A DNA stretch of 64,000 nt from Triticum aestivum (Eukaryota > Streptophyta > Magnoliopsida > Poales > Poaceae), in NCBI RefSeq assembly GCF_018294505.1, contig NC_057812.1, positions 59,875,789 to 59,939,788 on the forward strand, given 5' to 3'. The translations under genes were made by a program, and so were the position numbers. The first letter of the stretch is position 1. Each line of letters opens with the position of its first letter. A model generated the notes under the pieces. That model had not been told where the DNA came from, did not search any database, and saw nothing but the letters and a program-made list of their open reading frames with translations. This document shows, piece by piece, positions 23,512-34,860 of the stretch.

Positions 23512-24216
23512 GCATAGAGGGAGCTAGGAGTGTCCAAATGAGGTGCGGTTTTTGGCCACGCGATCGTGATCGAACGCTCTAGATGATGGAGAAGAGTTAG
23601 GTGGGTTTTGTGCCAAATTGGAGGGGTGTTGGGCTGCAACACACAGGAGGCCTTTTCGGTCCCTCGGTTAACCGTTGGAGTATCAACAAAGTCCAAATGA
23701 TACGAAACTTGACAGGCGGTCTACCGGTAGTAAACCAAGGCCGTTTGGCAAGTCTCGGTCCAATACAGAAATGTTTAATCCCCACGCATGAAAGAAAGCT
23801 AGAAATGACCACCGGAGAAGAACGAAGCGCCGGAATGCAAAACGGACAACAGGGAAAATGCTCGAATGCAAGAGATGAACACGTATGAAAATGCGATGCA
23901 CATGATGACATGATATGAGATGCATGACAACGACAACAACACATGGAGACAAAACCCAAACCCGAGGAAATAAATATAACTTAACGCCAGAAACGGCAAG
24001 AGTTGGAGTACAAATTGGGAAAGTTACATCCAGGGTGTTACAGACATACGGTGTCATCTATCCGGCAGGGCTTCGCCGTCCAGAACTAGTTCCTGCCGGA
24101 ACCCAGACAGCCTTTCGGCTCTACGAAACTGTTTCACTGGGAGGGAGAGAGAAGCCAGATCATGCATGGCACCTGTATGTGAGAAAGAGTGAGTGTGGAG
24201 GGCTGCCCCTCCACCT

Positions 24217-24226
24217 CTATTTATAG
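24217..24226 (-). promoter_or_regulatory. TATA box of the decayed Copia LTR
   Basis: The minus strand reads CTATAAATAG, followed by AGGTGGAGGGGCAGCC. The position is inside the LTR and upstream of the minus-strand leader. Confidence 0.5.
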
Positions 24227-25767
24227 GAAATCCCAAGGGGTAGGGTAGTTTCACACAAAAACCCAAAATGCACATGAATGAAGTCCTTCCATAAGAACCT
24301 AGGAGTGAAACCAAGGAACAAGAGGGTCCCCAAGGGGGGATACCCCATGTGGCCGTCCACACCCCCATAGGGGCCCAAAAAATGGCTCCTATCCATCCAT
24401 GTCATCCCCAAGATCTTTAGGAGCAAAGCCCCAAAAGGTGGCTTTCCATAAAGTAACCATAAAGCTGATTTTCACTATTCACGACGACATTTTTCAGCGT
24501 CCGTTCGAACTGAAAATATTTATGTGGGCTTAGAACATATCCAGTACCAACCAAAATGATTTTCAACACGTTTCGAAACAATTCCTGTTTAGTGATTTTC
24601 ATCCGCGAAAAGCATCTGAAGTGGTTCCGGCAGCTCCGGAGCATATCCGGTTTTTATCCCGGAAAATTCCAGAAAGCTTCCAGAATGATTCTGGCACCCT
24701 CCAAGAATTATCAGGCATGTGCCGAAACCAATTTGACTTAATGGTATCCCCTGAAACAACTTTTCAGTTTCATCGAAACTCATCCGATGACCTCTCTCTG
24801 CGGAAACTTTTTCGATGATTTTCTCTCAGACTCCTTGTCTAGTATTCAGCAGATAGATGACACTTAAGCGTGTGACCCTATAGGTTCGGTGAAGTATAGA
24901 CATGACCCGGAACCCCTTCCGATCAATGATCAACATCAGAGCCGTGGACACCCATATTGACCCCTATACCCACACAAATAAATATTCGAGTGAATCTCTA
25001 GTTGCAGTGAGCTATTCCTGTTGCTTCGTGATATGTCACAAACACCCGAGGTGAGATTTGTTGCATCCCCGTGGATGAACCATTTGTCCACCATGCAAGT
25101 TACCTCATTACCGGTTTTGTTCTCTTTTCTCGTTTCCGTGTTCCGGCATCCCGGTGATCAAATCACACTGTGTCTGGCCAGACGATGATGGATACTGTAA
25201 TACCGAGAGGGCCCGAGAATATCTCTCCATCGTCGGAGGAGCAAATCCCAATCTTGAGCTATCAAGTTACTTGACACACTTTTCCATGAACCCGTAAGCC
25301 TCCGTAATAGCCACCCATTTACGGATGACGTTTAACAAACCCCAAAGTTCATGAAGCAAGCATGAAGAAAGTCGATACTCTCATGGTCTAAGGAATCATG
25401 CAAACGTTAACCATCTCTGTGTTATGTACCATTAACTTGTGACGAATGAATCTCTTAGCATAACATCAATCCGGGTCGGTTCAACACAATTGTTCTCTTA
25501 ACATTGTGCCCTCAAGGTTGCTGGCATAGACATGCCCATGATCAGGAAAACAGAACCATCATGCAACACTTGAGCTAGTCTTAGAGGCCAGACTAGGAAT
25601 ACATTTTACCGTTTATTATTCCACACATGTATATGAGTCTTCCTCCGAGCCTCGCGGTTATTGCAGACTCGAGAACCATATCAGTTATAGCATGGAACAT
25701 AAACATAATTATGAACTCGGAGATAAATAATATCATTTATTATTGCCTCTAGGGCATATCTCCTACA

Positions 25768-28700
25768 GACTCCCACTTGCACTAGAGTCAATAATCTAGT
25801 TAATGCAAATGCACTTTACACCTATGGCATACCGGTGTAAAAAATTCTTCGTATGTGGTATAGCCTGATGTCCATCGGATCTGACAACTTCAGCTCCATG
25901 TGTATCTCTGCATATCCTCGTGTTTTCACGCTTTCACAAAATTCATATTTTGTGCGGACTTGGCTTTGTATATATGTGAATCATTGGTCGAAACCTGATT
26001 CCTCAGACTGAGTTATGGAGCAATTATCTGCAATAGTGTCCCATTGACCAAAGCCTTCTTGGAACCATACTAAGTTCATGAATGAACTATATGATTCAAC
26101 ATCTTGTTTGTCGCTTCTAAAGCGTCAACATACTTAGCCCTTGTTATAGAAATCGCCACAGTATATTGTTTGGAAAAATTTCAAACTACCGTGCCACCAT
26201 ATTGTGTATCACAAAAAACCCTTAATTTAAATTGAAAATCGCATGGAGCATTGATGAAGACTGTATCGATGTAATTACTTACAACAAGCACTTTCATAAT
26301 CTCTGCTTGCGAGAAAACATGTCATCAGTACTACTCTGGTACTAAATGACATCTTTCACTGTTGTCCTATGATCAATACTTTTGACCATTTTGGTATCTA
26401 TACTCACAACACCTTTGGAGTATCGGACATATCTGGTTGTTTTACATACCATGGAATACATGATTAATCCAAAACACGAAGGTGTGTGGAATCTCCATCA
26501 TGTATTTTACTCATCAGTGTTTTGGGACACCGAGTCTTGTAAAAACTCTTTCCATGTGACTTCGGCAAGAATCACTCCTTGGCGTTTTAAATGCTAAAAG
26601 GTTTTAGCATCTTGTCAATATGTATTCATTGCTTAGCCCCATTAGGTAAATCTATCTCCATAGATCATCATGCCTAATATTGAGGCTATTTTTCCTAAGC
26701 ACTTCATCGAAAAACTATTTTCAAATGAAGTCCTAATTCGTGTCAAGGAATTTATTTCCAATTACCAATGTGTCAAGCACACAAGGTTTTTAGAAATATT
26801 ATTGTGCTCCCACTTACTTTCTTGAATTACAAGCATCTTCATTACCCATTGATGAAGTCAAAACCCCTTTTGACCATTTCATCAAAACACAAAGATTCCA
26901 ACTCCATTTTGCTCTCTTCTGTCGATCGCTGGAACTCTAAAGTTTGCATACCTACTAGCATCCTCTGGATCGACAAATTACTTTGGACTGTATCACATAC
27001 AAGTCCTAGGTTTCATTTCCATCATGATGGAAATCCTTTTGTTATCCATGTATGATATCTCAAGATTGAAATATGTATTAATTGCTAGTTCAACCCGAAC
27101 CGACTTTAAGCATCGCTACGGTGAAAACAACCTCATTGTAGTCAACTCTTGAACTTGTTATTTCAACAAGTCGAGCTTTATGGATAAAACATTTTTATCC
27201 GTATCAGTTTTAAGTTCCATAAATATTCGTTAGACTCTAAGTCTTCCGAAAGGTGTATCAAGGTTTAATCTTGAATCACTTATATGGAAACTAACTCGGG
27301 TTGTATTGGCATTTAGCCAATTCCGGAGTCAGGGCCCATCAACGCTTCCTTGTGTATCGTAGGTATAATGTTGTCTAACAACAATATCTCGTTTGCGCAC
27401 CTGAGAGGTTTGCACGAGCCTTGCCTACGTGGTTCAGCTGCAAGTTTGACCGAAGTTCATACATTTTATTGTAGAGACTTCCATATCAGTCGTAGTAGAA
27501 AACTCTGGAATTACTTCGAAGGTCTCCTTCCTTTGATCTGATGACGAAGATACTGTTTATCTCGTCGAGTTGCACTATTCTCCCACTCACCTTTTTGAAA
27601 GAACCATTCTCTTTAAAAGCACACCGTTTCGCAGCAAAACTATTTGCCTCGGTATAGTGAGGGAGGAATATCCAACATTTTGGTATAACCTACAAAGTAG
27701 CACTTGTCTGATTTGGAATAGGTTTGTAACATTTTACACAAGCCCCATATTCCAAATGTTAAGAAAAGATATAACATGGTTGGGTGTACCATACCATGGC
27801 TTCATTTCAACAGACCCGATGTAGCTCTTTTCAGTGTAAAAGCCGTAGTCTCTAAAGCATCACTTTAAAAGGGATAAATGGAAAATTTATTTATGTCATC
27901 TTTGACCTTACCATGTCATAAATGGTTTGATTACATCTTCACAGACATTCCACTCATAGTGGTGTTCCGGAAGGTGTAAGTTATGAAACTCTTTTCACAA
28001 CTCATCAGACATTCGCTAAACTTGTAACTCAGATATTCCTTTCTGCAATCAAATTGTAGAAACATAATTTCCTTGTTACAATAACTTCTACTTCATTTTT
28101 GAAAACCTTTCGAATGATTTCAAAAGTTCCAGACTTACGTCTCATCAAGCAAATATCCATATATCTACTTGAGTCATTTCTGAAGATATATAAATCCACT
28201 ACTTGCAACAACATTTATTGAACTACACACATCAAAATGTATGATCACCAATATGTTTGTTGCTCATTCCTTATGGCCTGTGAACAGTATTTCAGTCACT
28301 TCACTTTTCGGATGAAAGTTGCAAGTGTCAGATGATTCAAAATCAAAAAGACTTCAAAATCCATCATAATGGAATTTTCCATGCGGGTTTCTCCAATGTG
28401 AACAAATGTAGTGCCACACTTGTGTGGTATTCTTTTAGTCTTGCGACATTTAGCGTCAGTGTTACGGATGTATCATATTACCATCAATATTCATAACATA
28501 CATCCCATCTTGGAAGGAAGTATGGCCCTTCATGTTATGCATAATACTTAACAACAATTGTTGTTTTTATGAACAACTCTTTTGTAACAAACAATGTGCA
28601 ATGGGCTAGAGTGTATGAAACTCTAAAATGAATTATGAAAGTAAACCTAGAGGTATTGTATTATTATCAATATTCATAACATACATCTCATTCATAATGA

Positions 28701-29835
28701 AAGTATGGCCCTTGTGTTATTCATAACATCGAACATAAAAAGTTCTCTTATGAACAACCTTCTTGCAAGAGGCTAGACTTTGTAAAACTCTAAATGAATT
28801 ATGAAAATAAATACAGACGACAATACACCGATGGAAGGTATAGTAACATTTACTATGTTCCCTGTGTATACCTAAACCTCATTTCTGGCTAGTCTTTTAG
28901 GCCATAGTAGTTCTTACATCGAGTTGCAACAGAATGCAATCGAGCGGGTATCTTTGTTATTTAACTCACAATACCCAAGAATCCGTGATCAACAATTTAA
29001 TCATAATTCCCAAGGACTATATCTTTGACCAGCCTTCTATACATCAAAAACTTGTATGACATTCATACATGAGCTAGATATTCCAGTCATCTTTCTTTCT
29101 GCCTTTATACTTCTAACAGTTTAACTTTTAGTATTTCTCCTACTCGCAAAAGAAGCACCCAACTTAAGAGTGGCGTTAGCCCCGGACTTCCTAGGCGTGT
29201 AAGTCATACTAACACCCTTTGGACACTTCCTTTCTTTTTAAGTTGTTGTTTTATTCACCTTTCATTATATGATAGGCGTTCTTCTGGATCCCCTTATCAA
29301 CAGTCAAATGCATAGTAAACACTTTTACTAATACTTGCAAACAAACATTGCTTTGTTTGTATCTGAAAATAATTTTTAGTTCCATGAATATCACATAACT
29401 ATCCCAAACTTTCGAAGTTTGAGTTTCATGGAAGCAAACATATTGCACTTGACTGCAATGGAATTCTAGCTTTTGGATCGAAGGACGAGAGTCTCATCAT
29501 CCATTGCATTTAGCGGGAGTATACGGAAAGCATGCGATAGGACAAAGTCCTTCTCAGCACTTTTGAGGACTATCCTCACATTACGTTACCAATCGTAAAG
29601 TTTTAACCAGATATTTAACAGCTATTCAATTGTAATAGGGAAGGTGGAAACGTGAGCCATTATTTTACAACTATTTTGCAAGAAACACTTAGACAGTGTT
29701 CATAATTAATTGCACTGAGAACGAGTTAATTCTATAGTGCTCTCCCACTCAAATCAATATCTCTCATAATTGATCGTGAGTGATTCAAGATCCGCATTTC
29801 AATTCAATGCCATTGGTGTAAGAAAAAAATTTTTT
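25768..29835 (-). pseudogene. Heavily decayed Copia gag-pol
   Basis: The polypurine-tract complement GACTCCCACTTGCACTAGAG begins at 25766. Beyond it, the DNA can be matched by eye to the Copia pol of this window. For example, GGATCGACAAATTACTTTGG at 26968 corresponds to the reverse-transcriptase stretch at 13120, and TTTAAGCATCGCTACGG at 27104 to the one at 13256. Integrase-like text lies at about 27580-28250 and gag/leader-like text at 28400-29830. Every frame is full of stops; the longest minus-strand frame is about 65 codons. No functional protein remains. Confidence 0.7.
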
Positions 29836-29950
29836 GGAAGAAAGCTAATTTTTGGAAGAAAAAAAATCACGGTGAAGGTTTTGATCCAATCGGAGTTACA
29901 GATCTCCATATATATACGAAACGGTGAAAGGGCAACAGAATAGAACGCGG

Positions 29951-29997
<47 letters not shown>

Positions 29998-31037
29998 TCC
30001 AACCTTGGAGGGGCTCTCGCCCCTCCCATGCCATGGAGGCCAAGGACCAGAGGGGAAACCCTTCTCCCATCTAGGGAGGAGGTCAAGGAAGAAGAAGACG
30101 AAGGGGCCCCCTCTCCCCTTCTCTTCCGGTTGCGCCGGAACGCTGTCGTGGCCATCATAATCATCACCGCGATCTACACCAACACCTCCGCCATCTTCAC
30201 CAACATCTCCAAAACCTTCCCTCCTCTATCTACAGCGGTCCACTCTCCCGCAACCTGCTGTACCCTCTACTTCAACATGGTGCTTTATGATTCAAATTAT
30301 TATCCAATGATGTGTTGCCATCCTATGATGTCTAAGTAGATTTTCGTTGTCCTATTGGTGGTTGATGAATTGCTATGATTGATTTAATTTTCTTGTTGTT
30401 ATGTTGTTGTCCTTTGGTGCCCATCATATGAGCGCGCGCGTGGATCACACCATAGAGTTAGTTGTATGTTGATAGGACAATGTATTGGAGGGCAAGAGTG
30501 ACCGAAACTTCAACCTAGCATAGAAATTGATGCATACGGGATTGAAGGTGGACCAATATATCTTAATGCTATGGTTGGGTTTTACCTTAATGAACGTTAG
30601 TAGTTGCGGATGCTTGCTAACAGTTCTAATCATAAGTGCATAGAATTCCAAGTCAGGGATGAGATGCTAGTTGTGGCCTCTCCCACATAATACTTGCTAT
30701 CGGTCTAGTAAAGTAGTCAATTGCTTAGGGACAATTTCACAACTCCTACCACCACTTTTCCACACTCGCTATATTTACTTTATTGCTTCTTTACTTACAA
30801 CAGCCCCTACTTTTTATTTACTTGCTCTTTATTATCTTGCAAACCTATCCAACAACACCTACAAAGTAATTCTGGTTTTATTCTTGTTCTAGGTAAAGTG
30901 AACATCAAGCGTGCGTAGAGTTGTATCGGTGGTCGATAGAACTTGAGGGAATATTTGTTCTGCCTTTAGCTCCTCGTTGGGTTCGACACTCTTACCTATC
31001 GAAAATTGTTGCAATCCCCTATACGTGTGGGTTATCA
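29836..31037 (+). repeat. 5' LTR of the plus-strand Gypsy, truncated at its start
   Basis: It aligns with 46262-47438 of the 3' LTR from GAAGAAAGCTAA onward and ends CGTGTGGGTTATCA. A TATA run lies at 29908-29916. The missing first part, including the TGATACGTCTCC start, implies a deletion at the junction with the decayed Copia. Confidence 0.87.
29955..29993. repeat. (AG)n microsatellite in the 5' LTR
   Basis: About 19.5 uninterrupted AG units. The matching place in the 3' LTR (46377-46397) has only short, interrupted AG units, so this run expanded after insertion. Confidence 0.95.
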
Positions 31038-31048
31038 AGACCTTTTAC

Positions 31049-31066
31049 TGGCGCCGTTGTCGGGGA
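31049..31066 (+). other. Primer-binding site (tRNA-Asp type)
   Basis: TGGCGCCGTTGTCGGGGA lies 11 nt after the LTR end. It differs by one base from TGGCGCCGTTGCCGGGGA, the complement of the plant tRNA-Asp 3' end. The distance to the LTR is unusually long for a retrotransposon but is the same in the minus-strand Gypsy copies. Confidence 0.75.
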
Positions 31067-31162
31067 GCAATAGCGTGGGGTGAATATTCTCGTGTGTGCT
31101 TGTTTGCTTTATCACTAAGTAATTTTTATTTTCTGTTCTTAGTTGTTCTTTGTCTTTAGTTA

Positions 31163-32458
31163 TGGATATGGAACACGAAATACCAAAAAAATTAGGTGTA
31201 CTTTCTACTCATGGAGATGGGGAGCCTCCTAAAACCCTTGATGCTTGTTATGTGAAAGATATTATGTACTACTTTAATAATCCTGAGAAACCCCATTCAA
31301 TTATGTAATGGGAGTAACATTGGACCAACGTGAATACTTTAGGGATTACCGCTTGACACAAAAAGGGAAACTATTATGGGATCAAATTCATATATTTAAT
31401 TGGTATGCGATCAACTATGCTTGAGATATGATTATACTTGTTGCTCTAGGATGAAGGCTCCACACCTTCCCTTTTTATGCGAATTTAATGATAATAAAAC
31501 CTTAGCTTCTTATGCTAATGGTATATATGATTACTATGATGTGGAACAAATAGAAGAATTTGTTGCTTTTATGGGCGCTTGTGAAATTGAATCTATGTTT
31601 AAAGAGTTTGAAGATTTTGATGATGATGTTTATAGGCCTAAAAATTTATCTATCCTAAAATATTGCTATGATAATTATGAATATAATTCCTATATTAATG
31701 CGCTTATTGAGAAAGTCTCCGCTGTCCAAGAAGAGACTAATATTTTGCAGGAATCTATGGAAGAAGAAGTTGATGAAACTGTGAGCTCGTTGGATGAAAA
31801 ACATGACGAGGAGAGCGAAGAACAAAAGGAGGAAGAGCGGATTGATCACCCGTGCCCACCTTCTAATGAGAGTAACACTTCAACTCATACATTGTTTAAT
31901 TTCCCTTCGTGCTTACCGAAGGATGAATGCTATGATAATTGCTATGATCCCATTGATTCTTTTCAAATATCCCTTTTTGATGATGCTTGCTATGCTTGTG
32001 GCCAAGATGCCAATATGAATTATGCTTATGGGGATGAACTTGCTATAGTTCCTTATGTTAAACATGAAATTGTTGCTATTGCACCCACGGATGATAGTCC
32101 TATTATCTTTTTGAATTCTCCAAACTACACTATATCGGAGAAGTTTGTGCTTATTAAGGATTATATTGATGGGTTGCCTTTTACTGTTACACATGATGAC
32201 TTTGATGAATATAATATGCATGTGATTGCTTCTCCTACTTGCAATTATTATGAGAGAGGAACTATATCTCCACCTCTCTATGTTTCCAATACGATAAAAT
32301 TGCAAGAAACTGTTTATACTATGCATTGGCCTTTACTTTGTGTGCATGAATTGTTCTTTTATGACATGCCGATGCATATGAAGAGAGTTAGACTTCGTAT
32401 TTTCTTGATATATGTTAATTTGTTCTCACTACTAAATTATAAAATCATTGTTAATTAA
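31163..32458 (+). pseudogene. Uncharacterised acidic ORF of the non-autonomous Gypsy, frameshifted near its start
   Basis: The ORF probably starts at ATG 31163 (MDMEHEIPKKLG) and breaks at 31307-31309. Another frame then carries GVTLDQREYFRDYRLTQKGK until about 31423. The main frame 31400-32458 is open for 352 codons. No retroviral domain is visible. The middle is very acidic and probably coiled (ESMEEEVDETVSSLDEKHDE), and the C-terminus has CNYYERG and MPMHMKRVRLR, which recur at 19111-19404. Its position right after the primer-binding site is that of gag. It could be a rapidly evolving structural or packaging factor, but that is inference. Confidence 0.65.
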
Positions 32459-33751
32459 AATTGGCTTTGACATACCTTGGGATCCGGGTGGATTCACTAC
32501 TTGAGCACTATATGCCTAGCTTAATGGCTTTAAAGAAAGCGCTGCCAGGGAGACAACCCGGAACTTTTAGAGAGTCATTTACTTCTATTGAGTGCTTTTA
32601 TATAGTTTAAAAACAACAAAAATAACGAGGGGAACCCAAAACTTTTTTCAAAAAGGAAAGTGAAAGTGAGAAAGACAAGCATTGTTGAAGTGGGAGAGCT
32701 CCTTGAACTTTGTTCATGCTCATGGCAACTTTGTGATTCTTGATTACAGAAACTTTTCAATAAAAATAATTATCCCCTTGTACAATTCCATTGTATTATA
32801 AAAATGATGGTTTGTACGGTGCAGGACAGAAACTTTGGCTGAAGTGTGCGATTTTACATTTTTAGCTGAAACGTAAAATGGTTCTGATTCTTTTTGCACT
32901 GTCTTTCTATACAATTTTTTTATTTTTCATAATTTTGGTAGAATTGTTCAAGTACCAGAAGTATGGTGAATGTTCAGATTATTACAGACTGTTTTGTTTT
33001 AGACATATTCTGTTTTTGATGCATAGTTTGCTTGTTTTGATGAAACTATCAATTTGTATCAGTGGATTAAGCCATGGAAAAGCTATATTAAAATAGAATC
33101 AATGCAAAAACAAAATATGAATTGGTTTGAAACAGCACTTAGAGTAGTGACTTCATTTATTATACTAACAGATCTTACCGAGTTTTCTGTTGAAGTTTTG
33201 TGTGGATGAAGTGTTCGATGATCGAGAAGGTCTCGATGTGAGAAGAATGAAGAGAGGCAAGAGCTCAAGCTTGGGGATTCCCGAGGCACCCCAAGTAAAT
33301 ATTCAAGGAGACCCTAGTGTCTAAGCTTGGGGATGCCCTGGAAGGCATCCCCTCTTTCTTCAATGAGTATCAGTATGTTTTCGGATTCCTTTCGTTCATG
33401 CGATATGTGCAATCTTGGAGCGTCTTTTGCATTTAGTTTTCATTTTTGTTTTATGCACCATGCTGGTATGAGATATTCCTTGGTTGATTTATAGAAAGCT
33501 CTATGCACTTCACTTATATCTTTTGAGTATGGCTTTATAGAATGCTTCATGTGCTTCACTTATATCATTTGAAGTTTGGGTTGCCTGTTTCTCTTTACAT
33601 AGAAAACCGCCATTTGTAGAATGCTCTTTTGCTTCACTTATATTTGTTGGAGCACGGGCATATCTTTTGTAGAAAGAATTAAACTCTCTTGCTTCACTTA
33701 TATCTATTTAGAGAGATGACAGGAATTGGTCATTCACATGGTTAGTCATAA
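32459..33751 (+). other. 3' non-coding region of the plus-strand Gypsy, part 1
   Basis: AT-rich sequence without a gene. It holds AAGCTTGGGGATTCCC at 33266 and a PPT-like hairpin (33329-33352), then degenerate repeats with core CTTCACTTATAT between about 33508 and 33706. It is interrupted at 33752 by the CACTA element and continues at 44232. Confidence 0.75.
33329..33352. repeat. Hairpin preceded by AAGCTT (polypurine-tract mimic)
   Basis: GGGGATGCC, a 6-nt loop, then GGCATCCCC, directly preceded by TAAGCTT. Together this reads AAGCTTGGGGATGC, identical to the true polypurine tract at 45892-45905. Confidence 0.9.
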
Positions 33752-34159
33752 CACTACAGGAATCAGCTAATTTGCCGTCTGTGGCTGTCTTTGCCATCAG
33801 TTTTTGGTCAGGCCTGACGGCAAAGACCAATTTTTCCGTCAACTGCAGACGGCAAAGAAATACAGACGGCAAATGACTCACTTGGCCGTTTGCTAAAAAT
33901 TTACTAACGGCAAAACAGACTTTGCCGTCTGCGAAAAAAATACAGATGGCAAAGAGCATACTTTGTCGTCTCTAATAAAAAATACAGACGGCAAAGATAT
34001 TTGCCCTCTGCTTTTTTTTTGTATAGACGGGCCGTCTGCAATAAAAAAAGCAGACGGCAAAGATCTCTGTTGTCTGTGTTTTTTATTACAGACGGCAAAG
34101 CAAAGAAACACAACACGTGGATCGGTCTCCTGGATCGATGAGCTGGCATCATCTGCAGC

Positions 34160-34860
34160 GTCCAAAGACTCCCAACCGGCCTCTCTCTCACCTCACGACG
34201 CACACACCCAGGCGTGTCCCCACCCTCTGGCCCACCCCTCTCTCTGCCCATCCCTCGCCTCACCCTTCTTATCCTCTCCCCCATCTCTCTGCCCACGCCC
34301 CTCTCTCTCCGCTCGCGCTAGCCGCCACCGCTCACCTCACCAGAAAGCTGTTGCCCATGTCTGTGCGCCGCCCGCCTTCACTCACCTCCGCCGGCCACCC
34401 ACGTCTACCCGCCTCCGCTCGCATTCATCGGCCGCCCGCGTCCGTGCGCCTCCCGCGCAGCCAATCGCCTCCGCTCGCCGTCCGCACACCGCCCGCATCC
34501 ACCCACCTCGGCTCGCCGTCCGCGCGCCGCCCGCGTCCACCCGCCTCCGCCCATGCGCCGGCCCCGACCATGTCCTCCGTTTCCACGCACGCCACGCTGG
34601 CCACGACCATGTTCTTCATCTCCACGCGCCGGCCCCGACCACGTCCTTCGTCACCACGCGTGCTCCGCCGGCCTCGACCTCGTCCTCTGTCGCCACGCGC
34701 TCCGGCCCTGACCGCGTCCTTCGTCGCCGCACGTGCCCTGCCGGCCTCCTCCGTCGCGACGCGCGCCGGCCCTGACAGCGTCCTCCGTCGCCACGCGCGC
34801 CCCGCCGGCCTCGACCGGGTCCTCCGTCACCAAGCGCCCCGGCCATGGGGTGTCTCCGAT
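34160..34860 (+). repeat. GC-rich degenerate tandem repeats inside the CACTA core
   Basis: Two repeat families are visible. One, around 34465-34545, has a unit of about 38 bp containing CTCGCCGTCCGC. The other, at about 34555-34840, has units of about 35-45 bp containing CGCGCCGGCCCCGACC and TCCTCCGTCGCCACGCGC. Overlapping frames of 270 codons (33963-34775) and 288 codons (34117-34983) run through it. They are R/P/S/A/H-rich and lack any domain, so I do not call a gene. It could be a degraded captured host 5' exon, but nothing identifies a source. Confidence 0.7.

Larger units (their letters stand above)
19796..24042 (-). repeat. 4.2-kb solo LTR of a Gypsy (Tekay-like) element
   Basis: The ends are inverted: the plus strand starts TATAACACCC at 19796 (first G of TGT changed to A) and ends GGGTGTTACA at 24042. 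CACAT at 19791-19795 and GACAT at 24043-24047 form a 4-of-5 target duplication inside a Copia LTR. No gag, pol, primer-binding site or polypurine tract is present, so this is one very long LTR. On the minus strand it starts TGTAACACCCTGGATGTAAC. A TATA box at 23502-23511 is followed by a CpG-rich leader (about 23480-22960). The remainder is AT-rich with many short near-repeats such as CATGGCAAAAATG and shows no gene. Confidence 0.82.
19415..25767 (-). repeat. 3' LTR of the decayed Copia (interrupted by a solo LTR)
   Basis: The minus strand starts TGTAGGAGATATGCCCTAGA at 25767. The other end is TGTTGGGTAACG at 19415 (plus strand), the typical CGTTACCCAACA terminus. With the inserted 19796-24042 segment removed, the LTR is about 2.1 kb. 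A TATA box on the minus strand (24217-24226) supports the orientation. Positions 19625-19752 carry several CAGCCCTTCGGGAGG-type units. Confidence 0.82.
19415..29835 (-). mobile_element. Decayed minus-strand Copia element, 5' end lost
   Basis: A Copia LTR (19415-19795 plus 24043-25767, split by a solo LTR) is followed on the right by a polypurine tract and 4 kb of eroded pol and gag. The whole reads on the minus strand. The 5' LTR expected near 29,900 is missing, because the sequence passes straight into the middle of a plus-strand Gypsy LTR at 29836. It inserted in the coding end of the minus-strand Gypsy. No TSD can be tested because the right end is deleted. Confidence 0.78.

Noticed and set aside
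22957..23515. Open frames of 120-184 codons on both strands
   Set aside because: Stop-poor, CpG-rich DNA in an LTR. All phases are open and the translations are low-complexity R/G/P/A.
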